Below, in pieces: positions 17,872 to 26,444 of a DNA stretch of 50,620 nt. Source of the DNA: Gammaproteobacteria bacterium (GTDB lineage: Bacteria; Pseudomonadota; Gammaproteobacteria; Steroidobacterales; Steroidobacteraceae); NCBI GenBank assembly GCA_028293725.1, contig JAQGOE010000340.1, positions 1-50,620 of the forward strand, read 5' to 3'. Position 1 is the stretch's first letter. Each line of letters begins with the position of its first letter. The position numbers and the translations under genes are program-made. The notes under the pieces are model-generated. The model worked only from the letters and a program-made list of their open reading frames with translations. It was not told the origin of the DNA and searched no databases.

Positions 17872-18490
17872 CCTGTTCCAACACCAGGTTGACGGACTGC
17901 GCGTGCTCGAAGCGCTGCGCCACGTCCTTCCAGTTCAGAACGTTCCAGATAGCGTCAAAGAACTTCGCCTTCTCGTTCAGGTATTGCAGATACCAGGCAT
18001 GTTCCCAGGCGTCGATCACGAGCAGCGGCACGGCGCCCTGCACCGTATGCGACTGGTGGTCATGGATCTGCACGGTCAACAGGCGACCGGACAGCGTATC
18101 CCACACGAGCGCGCCCCAGCCAGAACCCATGCAAGTGGCCGCGGCCTTGGTGAGCTGCTGTTTGAATCCATTGAAGCCACCGAAGTCACGATCGATCTGC
18201 GTCGCCAGCTTTCCGCTCGGTGTGCCACCGCCGCTCGGCGAGAGGTTCTTCCAGAAGAGGCTGTGCAGGACGTGACCGGAGAGGTTGAACGCGAGCGCTT
18301 CCTCCACCGCCGCGATCCGGCTGAAGTCGCCCTTCTGGCGCGCCTCGTCGAGTGCCTCGACGGCAGCGTTCGCACCGTCGACGTAGCCCTTGTGGTGCTT
18401 GTCGTGGTGGAGCTGCATGATTTTGCCCGAGATGTGGGGCTCGAGCGCGCCGTAGTCATAGGTCAGATCGGGCAGAACGTACTTGGTCAT
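17852..18490 (-). CDS. sodB: Fe/Mn superoxide dismutase
   Basis: 212 residues. Metal ligands by family alignment: H28 (LHHDKHHKGYV), H76 (GHVLHSLFW), D160 and H164 (VIDAWEHAWYLQY). It removes superoxide in the cytoplasm. The details (YDYGALEPHISGKIM, GHVLHSLFWKNLSP, QIHDHQS) look like the actinobacterial/cambialistic branch (for example mycobacterial SodA) more than the usual gammaproteobacterial SodB, so the metal cannot be assigned; the symbol is used loosely. A hairpin separates it from ppa upstream; downstream it overlaps the GH15 start. Confidence 0.93.
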   Translation of the reverse strand: MTKYVLPDLTYDYGALEPHISGKIMQLHHDKHHKGYVDGANAAVEALDEARQKGDFSRIAAVEEALAFNLSGHVLHSLFWKNLSPSGGGTPSGKLATQIDRDFGGFNGFKQQLTKAAATCMGSGWGALVWDTLSGRLLTVQIHDHQSHTVQGAVPLLVIDAWEHAWYLQYLNEKAKFFDAIWNVLNWKDVAQRFEHAQSVNLVLEQVAERSA

Positions 18491-18548
18491 TTAAAGCACT
18501 CCGGCAGGGGGGTACGTGTGAGTGGGCACAAAAGGGAGCAAGAAGCGT

Positions 18549-18573
18549 GCGCCGGTGACGTTGTCACCGGCGC
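18549..18573 (-). terminator. Hairpin between ppa and sodB
   Basis: A perfect 11-bp stem (GCGCCGGTGAC / GTCACCGGCGC) with a three-base loop begins nine bases after the ppa stop. The downstream minus-strand sequence ACGCTTCTTGCT is only mildly T-rich. It probably terminates or attenuates ppa transcription. Confidence 0.5.
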
Positions 18574-18581
18574 GTCAGGCA

Positions 18582-19205
18582 TCAGGTCTGATGGCTGAAC
18601 ATCTCGGCGTAGTCATCGATGGAAGCGCGGATTACGGCCGCGGCTTCCGCGTAACCGTAGCGCCCCATGATGGAAATATTCGGCGGCTCACCTGGAACGA
18701 GCTTGTAGGTGGAGAAGTAATGCTCGAGACGCTCGAGCAGCGCGCCCGGAAGATCGCCGATCTCGCGGGCCGCGCCCCAGACATAGTCGCCTTCCAGGAC
18801 GGCGATGATTTTGTCATCCGCCTCACCGCGGTCGATGATCTTCAGGCCACCGACGACAATGGCGCGCAGCAACACTTCGCAGTGATTGATGGGGCGCTCA
18901 CTGATGACACAGATATCCAACGGATCGCCGTCGCCATGATCGCAACCCGGGGCGAGACGGCACACGCGATCGCCACAATAGGTCTGCGGGATAAATCCAT
19001 AGAGGGACGGTGGATGCGATGAAGTGCGCTGCGGGCGGTCGACGCGCAGATAGCCCGTGGCCTTGTCCACTTCGTACTTCATCAGGTCGTACGGCGTGAT
19101 CTCGATGAAGGCATTGACGATGCGCGGCGCCTCGGGGCCTGGCTCGAGGCCATGCCAGGGGTGCGGACGCCAGCGCGAATAGGAACCGGGAGAGACTTTA
19201 GACAC
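18582..19205 (-). CDS. ppa: Inorganic pyrophosphatase, family I
   Basis: 207 residues, somewhat longer than E. coli Ppa (176). The signature [11 protein letters not shown] supplies the metal-binding aspartates, and [17 protein letters not shown] carries the conserved substrate-binding Lys/Glu. It hydrolyses pyrophosphate to drive biosynthesis in the cytoplasm. The extra length is at the N-terminus ([16 protein letters not shown]) and resembles a subgroup of soluble pyrophosphatases. GTG start at 19205. Confidence 0.93.
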   Translation of the reverse strand: MSKVSPGSYSRWRPHPWHGLEPGPEAPRIVNAFIEITPYDLMKYEVDKATGYLRVDRPQRTSSHPPSLYGFIPQTYCGDRVCRLAPGCDHGDGDPLDICVISERPINHCEVLLRAIVVGGLKIIDRGEADDKIIAVLEGDYVWGAAREIGDLPGALLERLEHYFSTYKLVPGEPPNISIMGRYGYAEAAAVIRASIDDYAEMFSHQT

Positions 19206-19258
19206 GATAATTATTGGGAATCGATGAGTCGGGGGGAGGGTGGATTGTACAAGAGAAC

Positions 19259-19309
19259 GAACCCGGTATTCCTGCGCAGCTCATGACAAGCCGGAGGAAG
19301 ACCGGGTTC
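19259..19309. repeat. Spaced inverted repeat downstream of the lipoprotein gene
   Basis: GAACCCGGT at 19259-19267 and its complement ACCGGGTTC at 19301-19309 lie 33 bases apart, between the lipoprotein stop and ppa. A second pair, GGGCGGTT and AACCGCCC, lies next to it. They could form a loose terminator structure; no T-run follows. Confidence 0.3.
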
Positions 19310-19350
19310 GCATGGGCGGTTAGCGCCCGGGACGAGCCGCGGAACCGCCC

Positions 19351-19608
19351 TTATTTGGGCGGCGGGGTCGTATCTGCTGGCGGTGGCGTCGAGTTCATGG
19401 AGCCGTTCGGCGGCGGTGTTGAGCCGTCCGACGGAGGCATGGTGGTGGTTGTTCCGGGCGAGGTCGACTGATCCGCGGGAGGCGGTGCCGTCGACGTATC
19501 GGCAGGCGGTGAGCTGGCCGCGCCGGCAGGTGAAGTCGACTCCTGTTTGGAGCAGGCCGACAAGAGCGCGAGCGAGCCCACGCACAACAACAGGACACTG
19601 CGATTCAT
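19351..19608 (-). CDS. Small Pro/Ser/Thr-rich lipoprotein
   Basis: 85 residues. A short signal peptide ends in the lipobox LLSAC (Cys19), so the mature protein is lipid-anchored. The rest is a low-complexity chain of Pro, Ser, Thr, Ala and Asp with no fold expected, ending PPPK. GAGGTGATC sits just before the ATG, an unusually strong ribosome binding site for this window. It is a monocistronic gene between ppa and the divergent KAS III gene. No function is known; a periplasmic spacer or envelope tether is a guess. Confidence 0.75.
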   Translation of the reverse strand: MNRSVLLLCVGSLALLSACSKQESTSPAGAASSPPADTSTAPPPADQSTSPGTTTTMPPSDGSTPPPNGSMNSTPPPADTTPPPK

Positions 19609-19830
19609 AAGATCACCTCACTACTGTAACGGGACTGTGACAAGGGCCCCTTCCCACGCTGGGCCCCACCTCCCTGGAGTGTCGCAAGCGCCGTTCCGCA
19701 CGAGCCAGTTATCGTCGCGCCGCGGCAACGCCGGGCCGCCAAAATTTCGGACATCGCAGGCCAGGCTCGCGGCCACGGCAGTTCCGGCCGCACCCTGCTA
19801 TCCTCCGTGTTTTCTCGCAGGAGTGTGCCC

Positions 19831-20925
19831 TTGGCTCACGCTGCTATCACGGGCTGGGGAAAATGCCTGCCGCCCGCGATTCTGAGCAACGCCGATCTCA
19901 CCCGGCTGTTCGACACCACCGATGAATGGATTCTGAGTCGGACCGGTATTCGCGAGCGCCGCATTTCACACGTTCCGCTCGAGGAATTGGCCTACGTGGC
20001 CTGCGCACGAGCGCTTGCCGCCGCGGGACTTACGGGCGCGGCTATCGATCTCATCGTATTTGGCACCTGCAGCCACGGCGACCAGGTGCCGAACATGGCC
20101 TCGGCCGTACAGGCACGAATCGGAGCCGCGAGCGCAGCCGCCATGGATGTCAACACCGCGTGCACGAGCTTCCTGTACGCGCTTTCGACCGCCTCGGCGT
20201 TGATTCGCACCGGCGTGGTGCGTAACGCGTTGGTCATCGGCGCTGAGCTCATCTCGCCCTTCATGGATTGGGCCGATCGCAACGTTGCGGTGTTGTTTGG
20301 TGACGGGGCGGCGGCGGTTGTGCTGGAGTCCACGGAGCGAGAGGAAGGCCTCATTGCCGAGAAACTAGGTTGTTATGCCGACGCGCGGGAAACCTTGCGC
20401 GTGCAGGGCATGGGCGGCACTTACGCGAACCGCGGCATTCTCTACGGAGTCACGCGCTGGCAATTCGAGGGCCAGGAGATCTTCAAGCGTGCCGTGCAGG
20501 GCATGGCGTCGGCTTCCGAGAGTACGCTCACTCGTGTTGGACTCAAGCCGGAAGACGTGGACCTGGTAGTACCGCACCAGGCGAATCTGCGCATCATCGA
20601 AGCCGTGGCCAGAAAAGCGCGCCTGCCGATGGAGCGTGTTTATATCAACGTGCAGCGGTACGGCAACATGTCGGCGGCCACCATTCCCGTCGCCTTGTGC
20701 GAAGCACTCGAAGAGCAAAGAGTGCGACCCGGCGCATTGTTACTGATGCCGGGTTTTGGCGGGGGCTTGAGCTATTGCGCGCACCTGGTGCGCTGGGGAG
20801 ACCGAACGGCGCCGCTGGGTGAATCGAAGGTCGAGTTGCCGCCGCCCGAGCGGACAGCGCTGCAACTCATCCAGGACCTGCTGGTGGCGAAGACGACGCC
20901 GTCAGCGGCCCCGACGCCTTTCTAG
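19831..20925 (+). CDS. 3-oxoacyl-ACP synthase III family protein (KAS III)
   Basis: 364 residues. The thiolase-fold active site is complete: C111 (VNTACTSFLYA), H249 (VPHQANLR) and N279 (YGNMSAATIP). KAS III enzymes condense acyl-CoA with malonyl-ACP to start fatty acid synthesis or make related products. There is no fab cluster here, so this may be an accessory FabH or a specialised ketosynthase. The C-terminus runs about 35 residues past the usual end. The TTG at 19831 is preceded by AGGAG at a spacing of seven, so I prefer it to the GTG at 19807 in the same frame. Confidence 0.85.
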   Translation: MAHAAITGWGKCLPPAILSNADLTRLFDTTDEWILSRTGIRERRISHVPLEELAYVACARALAAAGLTGAAIDLIVFGTCSHGDQVPNMASAVQARIGAASAAAMDVNTACTSFLYALSTASALIRTGVVRNALVIGAELISPFMDWADRNVAVLFGDGAAAVVLESTEREEGLIAEKLGCYADARETLRVQGMGGTYANRGILYGVTRWQFEGQEIFKRAVQGMASASESTLTRVGLKPEDVDLVVPHQANLRIIEAVARKARLPMERVYINVQRYGNMSAATIPVALCEALEEQRVRPGALLLMPGFGGGLSYCAHLVRWGDRTAPLGESKVELPPPERTALQLIQDLLVAKTTPSAAPTPF

Positions 20926-20935
20926 GGGGCGAAGG

Positions 20936-21055
20936 CTACTTCTTGGTGCTCTTCGCGGCGGCCTTCTTCTTCTTGGACGGGTCCTTCGGACGCGTCTTGC
21001 CAAATGAACCCTGGTAGATCTTGCCGCGACGGCTGCGAGGATCGCCCTTACCCAT
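20936..21055 (-). CDS. 30S ribosomal protein bTHX
   Basis: A 39-residue, very basic protein starting MGKGDPRSRRGKIYQGSFGK and ending in a lysine/alanine tail. MGKGD-(x)4-RGKI-(x)2-G-(x)-FGK is the signature of the small ribosomal protein Thx (RPS31), which sits at the head of the 30S subunit. The frame is open upstream to 21304, but homology begins at the ATG at 21055, with GGAG upstream. It converges on the KAS III gene, with ten bases between stops. Confidence 0.85.
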   Translation of the reverse strand: MGKGDPRSRRGKIYQGSFGKTRPKDPSKKKKAAAKSTKK

Positions 21056-21147
21056 AAATTCGACTCCAACGGACCTGATGTGGGCGCGCAGTCTATGGGA
21101 GAAGCCTGGCGCGGACAATGGCCTTGGAATTTGCGGGAACCAGGCTC

Positions 21148-23541
21148 CTAGCTGCGAAACCGCGCCGTAAGCTGATCCAGCGCACGAATCTGCAGCACGG
21201 TCGAATCCGAGGCGGGTAGAAGTTGGTTTGCCTGCCGCACGAACGGCGGCACGTCCGCCGGCACCAGGGGCCGGCTGATCAGGTAGCCCTGGGCAAAGTC
21301 GCACCCGAGTTGTCGCAACAGGTTCCAGGCCTCCGGCTCCTCGACGCCCTCAGCCACGACGTCGAGCTTCATGCGGTGTCCCAGCTCGATGGTGCTCGTG
21401 ACAATGGTCGCGGCATCGCTGCCGAGACGGGCGTGAGAGATGAACGACCGGTCAATTTTGAGCTCGTCCACCGGCAGCATGTTGAGCTGCGACAGCGACG
21501 AATGGCCGGTGCCGAAATCGTCGATCGAGAAGCGGATGCCGGCGACCCGCAAAAGCTGCATGTTACGCGCGGCGAGATGCGGATCCCGCATCACCGCGCT
21601 CTCGGTGATCTCGAGCAACAGTTGCGTCGGCTCCACCCGTCGGGTACGCAGGAGATACAGAATCTCATCGCCGAGATCGGGATCGAGAATGTCCGGGGCC
21701 GACAGGTTCACAGCCACGTCGATATCCAGGCCGGACTCACGCCACTGACCCATCTGCGAGATGGCGGCCTTCAGAACCCAACTCGTGAGGCGGCGGGAGC
21801 CGCCCGTGCTTTCCGCCAGGGGCACGAATTCCGCGGGTGAGATCGGCCCCAGCTGCGGATGCGTCCAGCGCACCAGGGCCTCCAGGCTTTTGACCGAGCG
21901 CGTCGCCATGGTGACTTTCGGCTGGTACACGAGCGACAGCCCATCGCGATCGATAGCGCCACGCAGGTCGGTGATGAGCGTCAAACGGCGGCGATGCTCC
22001 TCATCGCTTCCCGAGCGATATACGGAGGCACGCGTCGGCGCGTCCGTCGAATCTTCGAGAGCCATCTGCGCCCGGCGCAACAGTGTCGCCGCGGTATCCC
22101 CGTGATCGGGGTACACACAAACACCGCATGCGACGTGGAGATCGAGGCTGATCCCGGAAAGATGGAACCCGGTGCGAACGACGCCGGCGAGTTGGTCGGC
22201 ATACAGCGGCGCGCGTTCCGATCGGCAGTCGCGGGCAATGATCAGGAACTGCGCCTCGCCGAGGCGCGCGACTGTGTCGGCCGCATGAGCATTCTGGCGC
22301 AGCCGGCGCGCGGCCTCTTGCAACACCTCGTCGCCCATGTGATGCCCGAGCGAAGCGTTGATGTCATGGACATTGCGCAGGTCGATGAGAATCAACGCGA
22401 AGAAAGTCGGTCCCTGTGCCGCGCTGACCAGCTCTTCGAGCTGGCGCTCCGCCATGACGCGGTTGGGCAGCCGGGTCAGCGAGTCGTGATACACGTGATG
22501 TGTAATATGCGCCTCGCGCTCCGCGATGTTCCTTTGCATCGCGTTGAAGGTCGCGGCGAGGCTGCGGAACTCATCGCCCCCTGACACCTGAACCGCGGTC
22601 TCGTAATGCCCCTGTTGAATACGGCGTGCGGCGAGGACGAGCTCACCGATCGGACGCGTTGCGCTCCTTCCCAACAGAGTGCCGATCGCTGCCGCAAGCG
22701 CGAGCGCAATGCCGTCAATAATCAACAGCGCGTCGCGTACGTCCCGGTAGGGCGTCAGTACCTCGTTCATTGGCTTCAAAAGTGTGACGTCTACCGGATC
22801 GCCGCGACCATCGAGACGCTGCGCGAATCCGAGGTACTCCGTTCCCGCGAGTTTCACGACCTGCGGCGCGTCGGTGTCGGTCGCCTCGGGCAGCAATGCG
22901 GACGTCAGGTTGTGCTTTGCAGCAGGGAGTGTCGATGCCACGGGCACCACTCCGTCCCGACCGCGGGAAACCAGGACGACCTGTGCCCCGGCAAGATCAT
23001 GAATACGTTGGGCCAACGAATCATCTACCACGAAACCCATGGCCACCCAGGCGATGGTCTCCGGTGTCTTCACGGGCGCCAGGAACAGCTGGTACGGCAA
23101 ATGGCCAAACACCATGAAACTGGGTTGGTCGCGAGGACCGCGCGCGTCCCGCAGGAGATTGGCCAGCGGCGCGTGACTGTTGCTCACCTCGGGCGCCGTA
23201 GAGGTCACCAGGTTGCCCTGGGTATCCAACAGGAGAACGATGTCGGCGCCGATACGCTGGGCGTTGTTTCGGGCTGCCGAAAGGATGGTGGGAACATCGC
23301 CGCTGGCCACGGCCTCCCGAAAGCCGAAGTCCGCCGCCAACACAGCCACACCGTTCGCGAGCTGCCCGGCGCGGAAACGGATGAGCTGTTGCACGAAAGA
23401 GCCGCCGGAACGGAGTTGTTCCGCCGCGCGCGCCTCCACGTTGTGCGCGGTGCTGGCAAGCACTGCGCACAACGTCACAGTCTGGGTGACGATGACCAGC
23501 CCGATGATCAGCACGAGAAGCCGTTTGCGGAAACTACCCAT
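21148..23541 (-). CDS. Membrane c-di-GMP phosphodiesterase: dCache-HAMP-degenerate GGDEF-EAL
   Basis: 797 residues. Membrane helix 8-30, periplasmic double-Cache sensor (about 32-265, dCache_3-like), helix 271-291, HAMP (290-342), GGDEF domain (350-510) and EAL domain (525-780). The cyclase active-site motif reads GEAQF at 428-432 instead of GGDEF, so cyclase activity is unlikely. The EAL residues are intact: E554 (EAL), N612, E644, DD at 674-675 (DDFGTG), K695 and QGY. The protein probably hydrolyses c-di-GMP in response to a periplasmic cue. It is divergent from the cupredoxin gene, 70 bases away. Confidence 0.9.
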   Translation of the reverse strand: MGSFRKRLLVLIIGLVIVTQTVTLCAVLASTAHNVEARAAEQLRSGGSFVQQLIRFRAGQLANGVAVLAADFGFREAVASGDVPTILSAARNNAQRIGADIVLLLDTQGNLVTSTAPEVSNSHAPLANLLRDARGPRDQPSFMVFGHLPYQLFLAPVKTPETIAWVAMGFVVDDSLAQRIHDLAGAQVVLVSRGRDGVVPVASTLPAAKHNLTSALLPEATDTDAPQVVKLAGTEYLGFAQRLDGRGDPVDVTLLKPMNEVLTPYRDVRDALLIIDGIALALAAAIGTLLGRSATRPIGELVLAARRIQQGHYETAVQVSGGDEFRSLAATFNAMQRNIAEREAHITHHVYHDSLTRLPNRVMAERQLEELVSAAQGPTFFALILIDLRNVHDINASLGHHMGDEVLQEAARRLRQNAHAADTVARLGEAQFLIIARDCRSERAPLYADQLAGVVRTGFHLSGISLDLHVACGVCVYPDHGDTAATLLRRAQMALEDSTDAPTRASVYRSGSDEEHRRRLTLITDLRGAIDRDGLSLVYQPKVTMATRSVKSLEALVRWTHPQLGPISPAEFVPLAESTGGSRRLTSWVLKAAISQMGQWRESGLDIDVAVNLSAPDILDPDLGDEILYLLRTRRVEPTQLLLEITESAVMRDPHLAARNMQLLRVAGIRFSIDDFGTGHSSLSQLNMLPVDELKIDRSFISHARLGSDAATIVTSTIELGHRMKLDVVAEGVEEPEAWNLLRQLGCDFAQGYLISRPLVPADVPPFVRQANQLLPASDSTVLQIRALDQLTARFRS

Positions 23542-23611
23542 GAAAAGCGCTCGAATGCATTCGGCATCGTAGGCGTCAGGGGGCGCCTACCGCGAGAATT
23601 CGAACGCAGGA

Positions 23612-24295
23612 ATGAGACCTCACGCACGTCAAACTTACCGTTCTGCATCGGCAGGCCTAGTGCTGCTCCTGGGGTTGGCGTACCTGGGGCTCATGGGCCG
23701 GTCGTGGGCGGCGACGCTGACCGTTAAAGTGCTACTCCCGAACGGGCATCCATTGGGTGGCGTTGTCGTAACTGTGAACCCCGTCAGCGCGCCCGCGCAC
23801 CCTGCGGCCCCGGTACAAGCCGTGATGGATCAGATCAACCGGGCCTTCGCGCCGGACCTGCTGGTCATCCCCGTCGACTCCACCGTGGCGTTCCCCAATA
23901 GCGATTCGGTCAGCCACCAGATCTATTCGTTCTCACCGGCCAAACGGTTCCAACTCCCCCTCTACCGGGGCAAGCCCTATCCGCCGGTGGTGTTCGATCA
24001 GCCGGGTGTCGTCACCATGGGCTGCAACATCCATGATGAAATGCTGGCCTACATCGTAATAACCGACGCTGCATTCTTTGGCCGTACCAGCGCCGCGGGC
24101 TCGTGGACAGCGGACGTCCCCGGCGGCGGCTACCGCGTCTCCATCTGGCATCCGCGAATTCGCGACGATGCCAAGGACCTGAGTGGCGAGCTCACGGTCG
24201 GCGAGCAGAACGGCGGCACTCTGACGCTCCGTCTGACGAAACAGTTGAAACCCGCGCCACTCGAGGGACGGCCACACTCGTGGGACACCTACTGA
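23612..24295 (+). CDS. Periplasmic cupredoxin-like protein (methylamine utilization protein family)
   Basis: 227 residues. A signal peptide (about 1-33, cleaved near SWA) is followed by a beta-sandwich. A type 1 copper site is visible: H102 (SVSHQIYS), C138, H141 and M144 in TMGCNIHDEMLAY. This is the plastocyanin-like ligand set. Databases often label such proteins 'methylamine utilization', but no methylamine dehydrogenase genes are near, so that name should not be taken as function. A C-terminal half (from about 160) adds a second beta domain. The barrel gene overlaps its end, suggesting the two products act together. Confidence 0.85.
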   Translation: MRPHARQTYRSASAGLVLLLGLAYLGLMGRSWAATLTVKVLLPNGHPLGGVVVTVNPVSAPAHPAAPVQAVMDQINRAFAPDLLVIPVDSTVAFPNSDSVSHQIYSFSPAKRFQLPLYRGKPYPPVVFDQPGVVTMGCNIHDEMLAYIVITDAAFFGRTSAAGSWTADVPGGGYRVSIWHPRIRDDAKDLSGELTVGEQNGGTLTLRLTKQLKPAPLEGRPHSWDTY

Positions 24296-25566
24296 GCCGC
24301 GCCCTGAACTCGCCCGCAGTAGCGCTGGCGCGCCGCCGGCGCCGGATGCTGTTGACCGCGGCCACCCTGGTAGCCCTGACTGCCACGCTGACCGCTCGCG
24401 CCGCCGAGTGGGAGTTGGACGTCGACACCCGACTCGTAACCGTGGATGGTCCGCCGCCCATCATCGCCGGTGGCCTGGGTTCCGTGCGCTTCGGCGGGGA
24501 CGAGTCCGGACTGCGCCTCGGCCGGGCGCGATTCGCCTTGTCGCAGAACCTGGGTGAGCTGTTTTCGCTGCACCTCGACGCCTCTTCCTGGGGGGATCGC
24601 GACAAAACCCCTGTGGGTCTGACCGAGGCCTATCTGCAACTTCGCCCCTATCCGTATGCGGGCTTCCGGCTGCGAGTCAAAGCTGGCGCTTTCTATGCAC
24701 CCGTCTCGCTCGAGAACCGCACATCGGGCTGGGAGTCGCCCTACACCCTTTCCTATTCGGCCATCGATAGCTGGCTGGGCCAGGAAGTCCGCACCATCGG
24801 CACCGAGGTGCAGCTCGACTGGCTGGGCCGCCATAGCGGCCATGATTTCGACCTGGGCGCGACCGCCGGCGTGTTTGGTTGGAACGACGGGGCTGGCGCG
24901 GCGCTCGCCAACGGCGGCTTCACTCTCACCGATCGGCAAACCGTCCTGTGGGGGCGAGTTGGGAAGCCCGGGGTGCCGCCGGTGCGCGCGGCGGAGCCTT
25001 TCCGGGAGATGGACGGGAAAGCCGGCGCCTACGGGGGCGTGGAAGCCCGTTACCTCGATCGTGTCGTTCTGCGCTTCCTGCGTTATGACAATAACGCCAA
25101 CCCCAGCGCCACGGATGCAGCGACACACACGATTGCGTGGAACACGAGCTTCAACAGCGCGGGACTGCGCGTGGAAGGTGGGAACGGCTGGACGGCGATC
25201 TTCCAGTGGCTCGACGGCCAAACCACCATCGCGCCGCAGGGGCGCGCGATACAGTGGCCGTTCCGGGCGAGTTATGTCCTGTTGGCAAAACGGTTCGGCA
25301 GCCACACCCTCAGCGCCCGGTATGACAAGTTCGAAGTCGAGGGCCATAGCGCCGGTGGCAGCGACGACGACGGCTGGCAGAAAGGGCACGCCATCACGTT
25401 GGCCTACATCTTCCAACCCGGCGCGCGGTGGCGCTACACGCTCGAATGGCTGCGTGTACAGAGCACCTCATACAACCGCGAGGAGTATGAGGACGGCCCG
25501 CCCACGGCCTCACAAACCCAGGTGCAACTGGCTATCCGCTGCGCCCTGGGCTCTCTCGCCCGCTGA
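24280..25566 (+). CDS. Outer-membrane beta-barrel protein, porin-like
   Basis: About 428 residues. The exported region begins with a signal peptide ending LTARA before AEWELDVDTRL. After it come alternating hydrophobic/polar strands typical of a barrel (LGRARFALSQNLGELFSLHLD, FRLRVKAGAFYAPVS, HTLSARYDKFEVEGHS, WRYTLEWLRVQS). I do not recognise a named family. The start is uncertain: GTG at 24280 overlaps the cupredoxin gene by 16 bases and fits coupling, while ATG at 24346 gives a cleaner 20-residue signal peptide. No terminal phenylalanine is present (ends SLAR), which is atypical for a barrel. Confidence 0.7.
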   Translation: MGHLLSRALNSPAVALARRRRRMLLTAATLVALTATLTARAAEWELDVDTRLVTVDGPPPIIAGGLGSVRFGGDESGLRLGRARFALSQNLGELFSLHLDASSWGDRDKTPVGLTEAYLQLRPYPYAGFRLRVKAGAFYAPVSLENRTSGWESPYTLSYSAIDSWLGQEVRTIGTEVQLDWLGRHSGHDFDLGATAGVFGWNDGAGAALANGGFTLTDRQTVLWGRVGKPGVPPVRAAEPFREMDGKAGAYGGVEARYLDRVVLRFLRYDNNANPSATDAATHTIAWNTSFNSAGLRVEGGNGWTAIFQWLDGQTTIAPQGRAIQWPFRASYVLLAKRFGSHTLSARYDKFEVEGHSAGGSDDDGWQKGHAITLAYIFQPGARWRYTLEWLRVQSTSYNREEYEDGPPTASQTQVQLAIRCALGSLAR

Positions 25567-25590
25567 TTTTCAATTAAAAAGACGGGCCAA

Positions 25591-25634
25591 TTAAAAAGGC
25601 CGGTAGATCCCGCATCCCGCTGGTTCCACCGGCC
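25591..25634 (-). terminator. Intrinsic terminator after the RRM gene
   Basis: On the minus strand GGCCGGT pairs with ACCGGCC across a 23-base loop and is followed directly by TTTTTAATT. A second T-run (TCTTTTT) follows about ten bases later. It closes the RRM gene and also faces the barrel gene from the other side. Confidence 0.75.
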
Positions 25635-25650
25635 CGATCGTCTGCGAAAC

Positions 25651-25953
25651 TTACCAGCGCTTGGGGGCGCCGCCGCCACCACCGCCGCGATTACCACCGC
25701 CGCCGCCGCCGGTACGCTCCTGCGCCTCATTCACGCGCAGAGGACGTCCGCCGAGTTCTTTTCCATTGAGGTTCTGAATCGCGCGCGAGGCATCCGCACG
25801 TGACATCTCAACGAAGCCGAAGCCGCGCGGCCGGCCCGTGTCGCGGTCGGTGATCAGACTCACCGACTCGACAGTGCCGTGCTGGCCGAACAGCTCGCGG
25901 ATTTCACTATCGGTGGCCGAAAACGGAAGGTTTCCGACATAGATCTTCGTCAT
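25651..25953 (-). CDS. RNA-binding protein with RRM domain and glycine-rich tail
   Basis: 100 residues. One RNA recognition motif (about 1-77) has both ribonucleoprotein signatures: RNP2 IYVGNL at 4-9 and RNP1 RGFGFVEM near 43-50. A glycine-rich tail (about 81-96) ends in PKRW. This is the bacterial RRM family (Rbp), related to cyanobacterial cold-induced proteins and thought to bind RNA in the cytoplasm. AGGAG lies nine bases before the ATG. A strong terminator follows, and the gene has a long empty region upstream. Confidence 0.9.
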   Translation of the reverse strand: MTKIYVGNLPFSATDSEIRELFGQHGTVESVSLITDRDTGRPRGFGFVEMSRADASRAIQNLNGKELGGRPLRVNEAQERTGGGGGGNRGGGGGGAPKRW

Positions 25954-26444
25954 GCAATCAAACTCCTGATACGGAAATGCCGTAACGGACGGCTCATGTC
26001 ACGTCGGCGATTTCCGAAACACTACCAGCAGGAATGCAAACCGAAGATCGATTAACCGTCGGCGCGCATGCTGCCACCTGGTCGAGAACGATTCGGCTTT
26101 TCGCAGACTCGGAAGCCGGCTCGCAAACCATGCGGGCGGCAGGCGGCAGGGAAAGGGAAAGGTCACGAACCGGCGCTGACGATACCGCAGGACGCCGCCG
26201 GGATACAAGCATTCGACCGTGGCCCAATGACTTGGAAGCCAACGACCGGGGCGGGAACTGCCGCCACGTTAGGTGCGATGTTATTCATCCGACCGTCGGA
26301 CCACCCCGTGGTTCCGCAGACAGTTGAAGTTTTTTTGTCGCCCTCAGCCGGCATTGAACGACCATTCAGCGGGCAAACCCAACCTGTTGGAGGTCGGTCC
26401 CGTGCGCCCTACAAGAGGTGCTACTTAGGAGCCCGTCTGGCTCC
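25954..26444. other. 491-bp gap upstream of the RRM gene
   Basis: No gene is supported: the open frames here are short, arginine/serine-rich and lack ribosome binding sites. The right-hand end holds a hairpin beyond the korB stop (listed separately). The remainder could contain a long leader of the RRM mRNA or a small RNA; I see no defined element. Confidence 0.5.
26429..26444 (-). terminator. Hairpin at the end of the korCAB operon
   Basis: On the minus strand the korB stop TAG is followed at once by GGAGCC-agacg-GGCTCC. The stem is six base pairs and no clear T-run follows, so efficiency is uncertain. Confidence 0.4.

Noticed and set aside
22567..22581. A literal GGDEF string at residues 321-325 of the Cache-EAL protein
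   Set aside because: It lies in the HAMP linker, where GGDE-like residues are common. The true cyclase motif position, about 100 residues later, reads GEAQF.
23612..24295. Methylamine catabolism
   Set aside because: Only the copper protein's usual database label suggests it. No methylamine dehydrogenase subunit or maturation gene is nearby.
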